IMG/VR virus record: IMGVR_UViG_3300045999_009021
Location: 1 to 21,404 of that record
DNA length: 21,404 nt
Source: a virus
Strand: one strand, 5' to 3'
Shown: piece by piece, positions 5,631 to 13,267 of the stretch
How the letters are laid out: each line of letters starts with the position of its first letter
Position numbering within the stretch: position 1 is the stretch's first letter
Translations under genes and position numbers: made by a program
The notes under the pieces: generated by a model
The model's input: the letters and a program-made list of their open reading frames with translations, nothing else
The model's database searches: none
What the model was told of the DNA's origin: nothing

Positions 5631-6940
5631 TGAAACCAATGTTTGTAGTTAGCTGTCCGATTGACACGTACAGCGGTTATGGAGCTAGAGCTCGTGATTT
5701 TGTAAAAGCACTTATCAAATTAGATAAATATGATGTTAAAGTATTACCTCAAAGATGGGGTAATACACCTTGGGGGTTTATTGAAGATCATCCTGAATGG
5801 CAATTTTTAAAGGCTTATTTATTACCTGTGGGTAATCAATTACCAAAGCAACCTGAGATTTGGTGTCAAATTACAGTACCTAATGAATTTCAACAAGTTG
5901 GGAAGTATAATATTGGATTAACAGCTGGTATTGAAACAACAGGATGTCATCCAACTTGGATAGAAGGATGTAATAGAATGGATTTGGTTTTAACTTCCTC
6001 TACCCATAGTGCTGAAGTATTTAGACAAATTAGATTTGAACAACGTGATAGAAATACTAACCAAGTAGTAGGGCAATATGAATTACAAAAACCTGTTGAA
6101 GTACTAATAGAAGGAGTTGATACTGAAAAATATAGTTCTAAAAAATCAAATTTTGATTTATCTCAAATTAAAGAAGAATTTGCCTATTTATTTGTAGGAC
6201 ATTGGATGCAGGGTAACTTAGGCCATGATAGAAAAAATGTTGGCCTTTTAATTAAATTATTTTTTGAAGCCTTTAAAAACAAGAAAAACACACCAGCTCT
6301 TATCCTTAAAACAACTTGTGTAGGTGCTTCTTATATGGATCGAGATGAAATTCTTAAACGAATTGATATAATTCGTGATTCTGTGGATGCTCGATCTACC
6401 CCTAATGTTTATTTAATTCATGGTGAGTTGACTGATGAAGAAATGAATGAGTTATATAATCATTCTAAAGTTAAAGCAATGGTTAGTCTAACTAAGGGCG
6501 AAGGATTTGGTAGACCGCTTTTAGAATTTAGTTTAACTAAAAAACCAATTTTAGCTTCAAACTGGTCAGGCCATAAAGACTTCCTCTCAGAAGAATTCAC
6601 AACATTAATCCCAGGTGAACTTCATAATTTAGATGATAGTTCAGTTGTGCAAGATATGTTAATGAAAGAATTTCAATGGTTTGGGGTTGATAATGGGGCC
6701 GCTTTCGCATCATTAAGAGATGTCTTTGCTAATTATAAAGATTATAAAGAAAAAGCTAATAGACAGGCTTTTAGAAGTAAAACTAATTTTAGCTTTGAGA
6801 AAATGATTGAACAATTAGATAATTATTTAACTAAATATTTACCTGAATTTCCAAAACAAGTTCAACTCAAGTTACCACAGTTGAAGAAAATAGAGTTACC
6901 TAAACTTAAAATAGTAGAAAATGTCGAAAGTTCAAGATAA
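5630..6940 (+). CDS. GT-B glycosyltransferase, GT4-like (second copy type)
   Basis: This predicted nucleotide-sugar glycosyltransferase has 436 aa. An N-terminal Rossmann half carries DTYSGYGARARDF (12-24). The C-terminal half carries GHWMQGNLGHDRKNVGLLI (190-208) and the donor motif SLTKGEGFGRPLLEFS, with E291 and E299 in E-x7-E. NWSGHKDFL follows, as in GT4 donor sites. The extreme C-terminus (KQVQLKLPQLKKIELPKLKI read in parts, about 407-428) is a lysine/leucine/proline repeat, likely a flexible or membrane-surface tail. It is not a close copy of the upstream GT: their N-terminal halves differ. The start shares one base with the preceding stop (TAATG), and the end overlaps the next gene by 20 nt. 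Confidence 0.86.
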   Translation: MKPMFVVSCPIDTYSGYGARARDFVKALIKLDKYDVKVLPQRWGNTPWGFIEDHPEWQFLKAYLLPVGNQLPKQPEIWCQITVPNEFQQVGKYNIGLTAGIETTGCHPTWIEGCNRMDLVLTSSTHSAEVFRQIRFEQRDRNTNQVVGQYELQKPVEVLIEGVDTEKYSSKKSNFDLSQIKEEFAYLFVGHWMQGNLGHDRKNVGLLIKLFFEAFKNKKNTPALILKTTCVGASYMDRDEILKRIDIIRDSVDARSTPNVYLIHGELTDEEMNELYNHSKVKAMVSLTKGEGFGRPLLEFSLTKKPILASNWSGHKDFLSEEFTTLIPGELHNLDDSSVVQDMLMKEFQWFGVDNGAAFASLRDVFANYKDYKEKANRQAFRSKTNFSFEKMIEQLDNYLTKYLPEFPKQVQLKLPQLKKIELPKLKIVENVESSR

Positions 6941-7367
6941 TTTAATTATATGCGCTCGATGTGGTAGTGATGCTTGCTATGAGCATATAATTCATTCTGA
7001 TTATGTTATTAATATGTGTTATGGTTGTGGTTTTACAACTAATACTTTAATGACTGATGAAAGTGAATTTTTAGAAGAACAAGTTGAAGTATTACCTGAA
7101 TTATATAAAGATCTTCTTTATAAGGATTATGAGAATAAGTATTGGATGCCTTCCACTATTAATGTACCTGATAAAGGTATGATTTTCATCAATGGTAAAT
7201 CTACTGAAAATTGGAAATGGACCGCTGTTAAAGCTATTGAAATACTTGAAGAAGAAAAATCTAAGTTTCCTGAAGGTAATACTCATAAGATGGATATGGG
7301 TAATGCTAAAGAGTTTGAAGAAAAAGATTTTATGGATGCCTTAAGTTACATTGGTCTTTTACCTTAA
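6921..7367 (+). CDS. Zinc-ribbon protein of unknown function (148 aa)
   Basis: The N-terminus carries two CxxC knuckles, CARC (C11, C14) and CYGC (C33, C36), about 18 residues apart. This is a classic zinc-ribbon arrangement and the only clear motif. The remainder (about 45-148) is acidic with a WKWTAVKAIEILEEEKSKF helix (roughly 94-112) and a C-terminal DFMDALSYIGLLP. I do not recognise the family. It lies between two glycosyltransferases and overlaps the upstream one by 20 nt. It could be a small accessory or nucleic-acid-binding protein. A 10-bp inverted repeat (AATTATATGC at 6944-6953, GCATATAATT at 6983-6992) spans the first knuckle codons. Confidence 0.78.
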   Translation: MSKVQDNLIICARCGSDACYEHIIHSDYVINMCYGCGFTTNTLMTDESEFLEEQVEVLPELYKDLLYKDYENKYWMPSTINVPDKGMIFINGKSTENWKWTAVKAIEILEEEKSKFPEGNTHKMDMGNAKEFEEKDFMDALSYIGLLP

Positions 7368-7388
7368 ATTTATTATATTTAGGTAATA

Positions 7389-8012
7389 ATGAAAATTAGT
7401 TATGGAATCACTGTATGTGATGAATATGAAGAAATAGTTCGGTTAATTGATTTTCTTCATGAACGTAAATATCCCGAAGATGAGATTTGTGTTTTATTAG
7501 ACAAACCAAAAGCGTCTCCTATTCTATTTGATAGGTTATATAGATACTCATCTGCTAATTGGATTCTTCTAAAAGAAAGTGCCTTTCAAGGACACTTTGC
7601 TGATTGGAAAAATGAACTAACTAGAATGTGTTCTGGTGATTATATTTTTCAAATTGATGCTGATGAAGTACCTAATGAATATTTAATGGAATCCCTACAT
7701 GAGATATTAGAGGCCAACCTTGAAGTCGAAGTATACCAAGTACCCAGAGTTAATACTGTTGAGGGTTTAACTCAAGAACATATCAATAAATGGGGATGGA
7801 ATGTCAATGAAAAAGGATGGGTTAATTTTCCTGACTATCAATGGCGTATCTATAAAAACATTCCTGAAATAAAATGGAAAAATAAAGTCCATGAGATTTT
7901 AGAAGGATATAAAACAGTAGCTTTGATTCCATCATATGAAGACCTATCTTTATATCATCCTAAAACTATAGAAAGACAAGAAAAACAAAATAACTATTAT
8001 AACACACTATGA
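7389..8012 (+). CDS. GT2-family glycosyltransferase (GT-A fold, LPS-core type)
   Basis: This is a predicted inverting glycosyltransferase using a metal-bound nucleotide sugar. The 207-aa protein opens ISYGITVCDEYEEIVRLI (3-20), the typical first strand and helix. The metal-binding DxD motif lies in FQIDADEVPNE (D90, D92), and an acceptor-side motif KVHEIL is at about 165-170. The C-terminus has YHPKTIERQEKQNNYY, like the His/Arg-containing ends of WaaE/LgtF-like GT2 enzymes. It is shorter than many GT2 enzymes but contains the whole catalytic core. The 21-bp leader before it holds AGG six bases before the ATG, the nearest thing to a Shine-Dalgarno site in the window. The end overlaps the next gene by 4 nt (ATGA). 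Confidence 0.87.
   Translation: MKISYGITVCDEYEEIVRLIDFLHERKYPEDEICVLLDKPKASPILFDRLYRYSSANWILLKESAFQGHFADWKNELTRMCSGDYIFQIDADEVPNEYLMESLHEILEANLEVEVYQVPRVNTVEGLTQEHINKWGWNVNEKGWVNFPDYQWRIYKNIPEIKWKNKVHEILEGYKTVALIPSYEDLSLYHPKTIERQEKQNNYYNTL
7426..7460 (+). other. Potential RNA hairpin early in the GT2 gene
   Basis: ATGAAGAAA (7426-7434) is exactly complementary to TTTCTTCAT (7452-7460), with a 17-nt loop. It begins 37 nt after the ATG at 7389. The loop is long, so its stability is modest. Confidence 0.25.
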
Positions 8013-8413
8013 GTGAAAGAAAATATCTACCAACATTAAGTGAATTGATTGATCGTTTATCAATCACACAATTAAAAGAAGTGTTCATTACAGAACATAA
8101 AATAGAATATGCTGCTGAGATAGCTGATATAGTTCATGATATTCAATTACATTTAAATGAATGTAAAGAACCAATCACTGCTGAAACAATTCGCGCTATT
8201 ATAGTTTTATCGCAAATGAATCTTCATATTTGGCATAATGAATCAAATGTTAGAAGTGGAAAATCAGGCCCAAATGCTTTAGCTTTAACCCATGGGTTAA
8301 ATGGTATCCGTAATACAGCTAAAAATCAAATTCAAGAAATAATGGGAGGTCGTAAAGATTATAAAATTGATTGTTTAGCAGCTGATTTTAAGGGCTGGGA
8401 AGTTAGTTGGTAA
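8009..8413 (+). CDS. Conserved-looking hypothetical protein (134 aa)
   Basis: I cannot assign a function. The protein is soluble and mostly helical: LPTLSELIDRLSITQLKEVF (7-26), then HKIEYAAEIADIVHDIQLHL (30-49), a middle helix, and NLHIWHNESNVRSGKSG with a basic, polar segment (about 71-87). It ends in an aromatic motif, FKGWEVSW. Several His and Asp residues fall in the helices (H47, D44), but no known catalytic motif is evident. It lies between a GT2 gene and the PLP sugar enzyme, coupled to the former by ATGA, so a role in the glycan pathway is plausible by position only. Two inverted repeats fall in the gene, at 8046-8066 and 8284-8301. Confidence 0.75.
   Translation: MSERKYLPTLSELIDRLSITQLKEVFITEHKIEYAAEIADIVHDIQLHLNECKEPITAETIRAIIVLSQMNLHIWHNESNVRSGKSGPNALALTHGLNGIRNTAKNQIQEIMGGRKDYKIDCLAADFKGWEVSW
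8046..8066 (+). other. Potential RNA hairpin early in the 8009-8413 gene
   Basis: TGATTGAT (8046-8053) is exactly complementary to ATCAATCA (8059-8066) around the loop CGTTT. It begins 37 nt after the ATG and 34 nt after the upstream stop, the same placement as in several neighbours. Confidence 0.32.
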
Positions 8414-8429
8414 TAAAAAAAATATAGTT

Positions 8430-9572
8430 ATGAAAAAAATATGGTATGCTCCTAATAAATTTGAATCCTACGGGGAAGAAGAAATTAAAGCTGTAGAACA
8501 ATGTCTTAGAGATGGTTGGTTAGCTGGTTTTGGTCCTCGTTCAATTGAATTTGAAGAAAAAATAGCTAAATTTTTTGGTAAAAAATATGGTGTCTTTGTT
8601 AATTCTGGTTCATCAGCTTGTTTACTAGCTTTAGCTAGTTTACAACTCCCTAAAGGAACTAAGATAATTACACCAGCATGTACATTTTCCACCACATTAG
8701 CTCCTATTATTCAATTAGGACTTGTTCCTATATTTGTAGATGTAGATTTAACCACATATTGTGCTAATGTAGAGGAAGTGTTAGCAGCTGTTGATAATGA
8801 AGTAAAAGTGCTTATGATACCTAATTTAATAGGTAATAAACCAAATTGGAAAGCAATTAAAGATGGCTTAGCAGCTATAGGAAGAGAAGATATCGTCCTG
8901 ATTGAAGACTCAGCCGACACAATAACACACACCCCAGAAACGGATATAGCTACAACTAGTTTCTATGCTAGCCATGTTATTACAGCTGGTGGAGCTGGGG
9001 GTATGGTAATGTTTAATGATGAAAAATTAAGAAATGTATCATTACAATTTAGAGATTGGGGTAGGATAGGTGACAACTCTGAAGAAATGTCAGATAGATT
9101 TAATCATAATGTAGATGGTATTCCATATGATTATAAATTTTTATATGGAGTATTAGGTTATAATATGAAATCTTCTGAAATGAATGCTGCTTTTGGTTTA
9201 GTTCAACTTGAAAAATTTAAACAATTTGAACAAATTAGACGAGCTAATATTGAACGTTATATTGAAAATCTTCAAGGAGTAGGTGATATTATATTACCTG
9301 ATGATAGTATTAAGCCTAATTGGTTAGCTATCCCACTCCAAACTGAAAAACGATATGAATTACTTCATTTCTTAGAAGAGAATAATATACAAACAAGAGT
9401 AACATTTGCAGGTAATGTAACACGTCATCCTGTTTATAGAGAATATTTGCAAGAATTTAATAATTCAGACACTATCATGAAAAACGGTTTCTTATTAGGT
9501 GCTCATCATGGTATGACTGTTGAGGATGTAGATTATGTTTGTGATAAAATTAAAGAATTTTTTAATAAATGA
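8430..9572 (+). CDS. DegT/DnrJ/EryC1/StrS-superfamily PLP enzyme, RfbH-like sugar 3-dehydrase type (His for Lys)
   Basis: This predicted PLP/PMP enzyme acts on a nucleotide 4-keto-6-deoxyhexose. The 380-aa fold is clear: RDGWLAGFGP (28-37), VNSGSSACLLAL (58-69), TPACTFSTTLAPI (81-93) and IEDSAD with D160 facing the cofactor nitrogen. Where aminotransferases have the Schiff-base Lys (SF.psK), this protein reads SFYASHVIT with H182. The same swap marks the 3-dehydrases RfbH/DdhC (E1) and ColD. YDYKFLYGVLGYNMKSSEMNAAFG (about 234-257, read in parts) also matches the RfbH-type GYN-K-tDMqAA block. The cysteines that follow RDWGR in E1 enzymes are missing (RDWGRIGDNSEEM), so the [2Fe-2S] route is unlikely. 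Deoxygenation at C3 is therefore the best guess. It shares 4 nt with the next gene. Confidence 0.85.
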   Translation: MKKIWYAPNKFESYGEEEIKAVEQCLRDGWLAGFGPRSIEFEEKIAKFFGKKYGVFVNSGSSACLLALASLQLPKGTKIITPACTFSTTLAPIIQLGLVPIFVDVDLTTYCANVEEVLAAVDNEVKVLMIPNLIGNKPNWKAIKDGLAAIGREDIVLIEDSADTITHTPETDIATTSFYASHVITAGGAGGMVMFNDEKLRNVSLQFRDWGRIGDNSEEMSDRFNHNVDGIPYDYKFLYGVLGYNMKSSEMNAAFGLVQLEKFKQFEQIRRANIERYIENLQGVGDIILPDDSIKPNWLAIPLQTEKRYELLHFLEENNIQTRVTFAGNVTRHPVYREYLQEFNNSDTIMKNGFLLGAHHGMTVEDVDYVCDKIKEFFNK

Positions 9573-10531
9573 AAGTAGTATATATAACAGGTTGTTTAGG
9601 TTTTATAGGTTCCTATGTTACTCGAGCTTGCCTTAAAAAAGGTTGGTATATAAAAGGTGTAGATAAAATTACATATGCTGCTAATAAAGATCTATTAGAA
9701 GAATTCAAACAATACCCTAATTTTTCATTTGTACATTGTGATATAAAAGATCTAGAATTTCTATATGATTGTGATTATGTTATTAATACAGCTGCTGAAA
9801 CCCATGTTGGTAATAGCATAGTTAAATCAGATGATTTTGTCCATTCAAATATAAATGGAGTACATCATTTGTTAGAGCTAATTAGAAATTTTAGACAAGA
9901 AGGAAAAGATGTACCTACATTATTTCATTTCAGTACAGATGAAGTATATGGAGATATAGAAAATGGTATTCATACTGAAAGTGATTTATTAAAACCAAGT
10001 AATCCTTATTCAGCTACTAAAGCTGCTGCTGATCAATTAGTATTAGCTTGGGGACGTACATATAATTTACCTTATATTATAGTTAGACCAACAAATAATT
10101 ATGGTATAGGACAATATGTTGAAAAACTTATTCCAAAAACATGTAAATATTTGAAACTAAATAAAAAAATTCCTTTACATAATTATGGAACCCCAATTAG
10201 AAATTGGTTACATGCTCAAGATACAGCAGATGCTGTTATTACAATTATTGAATCAGGAGTGAAAAATGAAATTTATAATATTTGTGGAGGATTTGAACAA
10301 TCTAATTTAGATACCGTAGAAAAAATTATTACATTATATAAGAACATTTTGATACCTAATAAGATTAATATGCATAAATATTGTGATTTTTCATTTAATA
10401 GAATAGGTCAAGATGTTAGATATGCTTTAGATGATTCTAAATTGAGATCCCTAGGGTGGGAACCAAAAATGAATTTTGATAAAGAATTAAAAAATATAAT
10501 AGAATATTACAAAGATAAATTTATATGGTAA
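9569..10531 (+). CDS. Nucleotide-sugar 4,6-dehydratase, RmlB-like extended SDR
   Basis: This is a predicted NAD-dependent enzyme turning an NDP-hexose into the 4-keto-6-deoxy sugar that feeds the neighbouring PLP enzyme. The 320-aa sequence has the NAD motif TGCLGFIGS (7-15), AAETHVGNSI (75-84), FSTDEVYG (121-128) with T123-D124-E125, the RmlB catalytic signature, and Y147-x3-K151 (YSATK). RPTNNYGIGQY and a RNWLHAQDTADA segment follow, as in RmlB. The Asp-Glu pair favours a dTDP-glucose type over CDP-glucose 4,6-dehydratases, which usually have TDK. It is a little shorter than bacterial RmlB (about 350). ATG overlaps the previous stop (ATGA), and the 3' end overlaps the ThDP gene by 7 nt. Confidence 0.88.
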   Translation: MKVVYITGCLGFIGSYVTRACLKKGWYIKGVDKITYAANKDLLEEFKQYPNFSFVHCDIKDLEFLYDCDYVINTAAETHVGNSIVKSDDFVHSNINGVHHLLELIRNFRQEGKDVPTLFHFSTDEVYGDIENGIHTESDLLKPSNPYSATKAAADQLVLAWGRTYNLPYIIVRPTNNYGIGQYVEKLIPKTCKYLKLNKKIPLHNYGTPIRNWLHAQDTADAVITIIESGVKNEIYNICGGFEQSNLDTVEKIITLYKNILIPNKINMHKYCDFSFNRIGQDVRYALDDSKLRSLGWEPKMNFDKELKNIIEYYKDKFIW

Positions 10532-12315
10532 ATAGAAAGGTTTTAGAATATTTAATAGATTGTTTATTACATAACAACATTGATACTTTCTTTTTAGTAA
10601 CAGGAGGAGCCATAGTACCTACTGTAGATTATATAGGTCAAAATCCAAAAACAAAATATTATTGTTTTCAACATGAACAATCAGCTGCAATGGCTGCCGA
10701 AGCCTATTTTAGAACAACTGGAAAGTTGGGAGTAGTATTAAGTACTAGTGGACCTGGAGCTCAAAATTTATTAAATGGGGTTTGTGGATGTTGGTATGAA
10801 TCTATACCTTGTTTATTTATAACAGGGCAGGTTAGTACATATGAATCTATAGATAGTATTTCTACTCAACCAAGACAATTGGGATTTCAAGAAATGCCCG
10901 TTGTTGAATCATTTAAACATTTTACTAAATTTGCTAAAAAAATAAATGATACCAATGAATTCCAAAACGACTTAGAAAATGCTATAAAAAATTGTTTTGA
11001 TGGAAGACAAGGTCCTAGTTTATTAGATATTCCAACCAACATTCAAAATAGTATTATCAATAACGAATTAATAACTTTTACATTAAATCCTAAAATTATT
11101 GATGCAAATTTAGATGATAAAATACAAATTATTAACGAAAAATTAAAATCAAGTAAAAGACCATTATTATTAATAGGACATGGAATTAGACTATCAAATT
11201 CAGTAAATAAAATTAATGTCTTAGTTAATAAATTAAAAATACCATTTGTAACATCTTGGGGTGGATTTGATATAATACCTCATGATCATTCTCAATTTGT
11301 TGGAGATATAGGAGTGTATGGAAGTAGGGGAGGAAATTTTGCTATCCAAAATTGTGATTTACTAATATCAATAGGTTCTAGATTAGACACCAGACAAACT
11401 GGGGGTGATTTAAAAACATTTTCTAGAGAATCATTTAAAGTAATGGTTGATGTAGATAAAAATGAAATATTGAAAGGTAGAGGATTAAATATAGATCTAC
11501 CTGTTATTTGTGATGCTGGAGTTTTTATTGAAGAATGGAGTAATAATTTATCTGAATTTGAAATAGATCAAAATTGGATTAATAAATGTAATGAATGGAA
11601 AAATCTAAAATTAGATAATAGATCTCTCAAACCAAACGTTTTGACTTCATATGAATTTTTAGAATATCTAAATACACAATTACCAAATGATTCAATAGTA
11701 TTACCTGATGAAGGAGGACATTTAGTTTGGTCTATGCAATCTTTGAAAACAAAACCTAATCAAAGGATATTCTCTAATTTTGGAAATTCATCTATGGGTT
11801 GGGGTTTACCAGCAGCTATAGGAGCAGCCGTTGATACAAATAAAATGATAGTTTGTATTGATGGTGATGGTGGATTCCAGATGAATATACAAGAACTTCA
11901 AACTATTAAACACTATAAACTACCTATTAAAATATTCATTATGAATAATAATTGTTATGGAATTATCAAACAATTCCAAGATGCTTATTTTAATTCAAGG
12001 TATACAGCAACAGAAAGTCATGATTATAGTGTACCTGATTTTATAAAAATAGCAAATGCTTATGGAATAAAATCGATAGAGGCTAATAAAGATAATTATA
12101 AAGATGTGGTTAGCTTGGCTCTTGAAGAAAAAGATAGTATATTGGTGAACGTAATTATAGATAGAGAACAAAAATTAACACCTAAACTTGAATTTGGGAA
12201 CCCATTAGAAGACATGTCCCCATATCTTACTGATGAACAAATCCAAAATAATATGATTATCGATATGATACCAAGAAGAGATAATACTCAAGGATGGGTA
12301 ACATTAAATAAATAA
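10525..12315 (+). CDS. ThDP-dependent carboligase, acetolactate synthase-like (possible YerE-type sugar carboligase)
   Basis: This full-length 596-aa thiamine-diphosphate enzyme has three domains. The N-terminal pyrimidine-binding domain has HEQSAAMAAEAYFR (50-63) with catalytic E51 and TSGPGAQNLLNG (74-85). A central domain (about 195-340) has SWGGFD and the GSRLD-type motif. The C-terminal pyrophosphate-binding domain has IDGDGGFQMN (445-454) through NNNCYG (474-479), the GDG-x26-NN motif. The length suits acetolactate synthase. No regulatory subunit gene or ilvC/ilvD is nearby. The flanking sugar 4,6-dehydratase and 3-dehydrase instead suggest the YerE reaction: adding a two-carbon acetyl unit from pyruvate to a keto-deoxysugar, as in yersiniose synthesis. 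Family membership is clear; the substrate is inferred. Confidence 0.88.
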   Translation: MVNRKVLEYLIDCLLHNNIDTFFLVTGGAIVPTVDYIGQNPKTKYYCFQHEQSAAMAAEAYFRTTGKLGVVLSTSGPGAQNLLNGVCGCWYESIPCLFITGQVSTYESIDSISTQPRQLGFQEMPVVESFKHFTKFAKKINDTNEFQNDLENAIKNCFDGRQGPSLLDIPTNIQNSIINNELITFTLNPKIIDANLDDKIQIINEKLKSSKRPLLLIGHGIRLSNSVNKINVLVNKLKIPFVTSWGGFDIIPHDHSQFVGDIGVYGSRGGNFAIQNCDLLISIGSRLDTRQTGGDLKTFSRESFKVMVDVDKNEILKGRGLNIDLPVICDAGVFIEEWSNNLSEFEIDQNWINKCNEWKNLKLDNRSLKPNVLTSYEFLEYLNTQLPNDSIVLPDEGGHLVWSMQSLKTKPNQRIFSNFGNSSMGWGLPAAIGAAVDTNKMIVCIDGDGGFQMNIQELQTIKHYKLPIKIFIMNNNCYGIIKQFQDAYFNSRYTATESHDYSVPDFIKIANAYGIKSIEANKDNYKDVVSLALEEKDSILVNVIIDREQKLTPKLEFGNPLEDMSPYLTDEQIQNNMIIDMIPRRDNTQGWVTLNK

Positions 12316-12328
12316 ATTAAAATAAATT

Positions 12329-13267
12329 ATGGCAGCAGATAGTAAAACTAAAAAAACAATTTTGACCTTAACTAATAATAAGGTTAAAGGTGAAAAAACG
12401 GTTCTTGTAACAGCATATGATTACCCTCAAGCTATTTTAGCTGATAGAGCTGGAGTAGACTGTATTTTAGTAGGTGATTCATTAGGAATGACCCAACTAG
12501 GATATAAAACAACAATTCCAGTTACAATGGAAGATATGATTAGAAGCTGTGAAGCCGTTAGTAGAGGTTCACAAAATGCCTTTTTAATAGGAGATATGCC
12601 TTACATGTCTTATCAACAATCAGACGAATTAGCTATTGAAAATGCTGGTAGATTTATTCGTGCTGGTATGGATATGGTAAAAGTGGAAGGAGCTATGGTT
12701 GACCGTGTAAGAGCTATATCCAGAGCAGGTATTATGGTTATGAGTCATTTAGGATTAACACCACACACTAGAGCTAAATTAGGTGGGTATAAAGTTCAAG
12801 GAAAAACAGCAGATCAAGCAGATATCATTTTACAACAAGCTTTAGCTTTACAAGAAGCAGGATGCTCAGCATTATTATTAGAAGCTATGCCTAAAGAACC
12901 AGCAGAAATGATTGCTAAACAATTATCTATCCCTGTATATGGAATTGGTGGGGGAGATGGAGTTGATGGTCAACTAGTAATTTTTCATGATTTGACTGGT
13001 TTATTTTGGGAATTTAAATCTAAATTTGTAAAACGTTATTGTGAAGCTGGTAAAATTATCCAAGATGCTTTGGAACAATATGTTGATGAAGTCAAATCAG
13101 GTATATTTCCCTCCTCAGAAAATTTCTATGAAATTAAAGAAGATGAATTAGAAAAATTATTAGGGGATGATAAATGGAAATATGAAAAGGATAGAGTTGA
13201 AAATAATGCTGTTCCTAATCATAGTGTTACCCCTATAACTTCAAGACCGACTGAGATAAAAAGATAA
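12329..13267 (+). CDS. panB: 3-methyl-2-oxobutanoate hydroxymethyltransferase (ketopantoate hydroxymethyltransferase), PanB family
   Basis: PanB adds a hydroxymethyl group from methylene-tetrahydrofolate to 2-oxoisovalerate, the first committed step to pantothenate. The match is strong along the TIM barrel: VTAYDYPQAILAD (27-39), ILVGDSLGMTQLGY (46-59), IGDMPYMSY (87-95), MVKVEG (116-121), SHLGLTPH (139-146) and LLLEAMP (182-188). The metal and catalytic positions equivalent to E. coli D45, D84, K112, E114, H136 and E181 are present (D50, D89, K118, E120, H140, E185). A polar C-terminal extension of about 45 residues goes beyond bacterial PanB (about 264 aa). No panC, panE or panD is present. 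Its place between a sugar ThDP enzyme and an SDR raises the option of a sugar-linked keto substrate. Confidence 0.9.
   Translation: MAADSKTKKTILTLTNNKVKGEKTVLVTAYDYPQAILADRAGVDCILVGDSLGMTQLGYKTTIPVTMEDMIRSCEAVSRGSQNAFLIGDMPYMSYQQSDELAIENAGRFIRAGMDMVKVEGAMVDRVRAISRAGIMVMSHLGLTPHTRAKLGGYKVQGKTADQADIILQQALALQEAGCSALLLEAMPKEPAEMIAKQLSIPVYGIGGGDGVDGQLVIFHDLTGLFWEFKSKFVKRYCEAGKIIQDALEQYVDEVKSGIFPSSENFYEIKEDELEKLLGDDKWKYEKDRVENNAVPNHSVTPITSRPTEIKR

Noticed and set aside
7101-8932. Minus-strand frames at 7101-7286, 8468-8695 and 8711-8932
   Set aside because: They lie opposite convincing + strand genes and show no protein motif.
12329-13267. Phosphoenolpyruvate mutase (phosphonate pathway) instead of PanB
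   Set aside because: The fold is related, but the sequence follows PanB motifs throughout (VGDSLGMT, SHLGLTPH, LLLEAMP).
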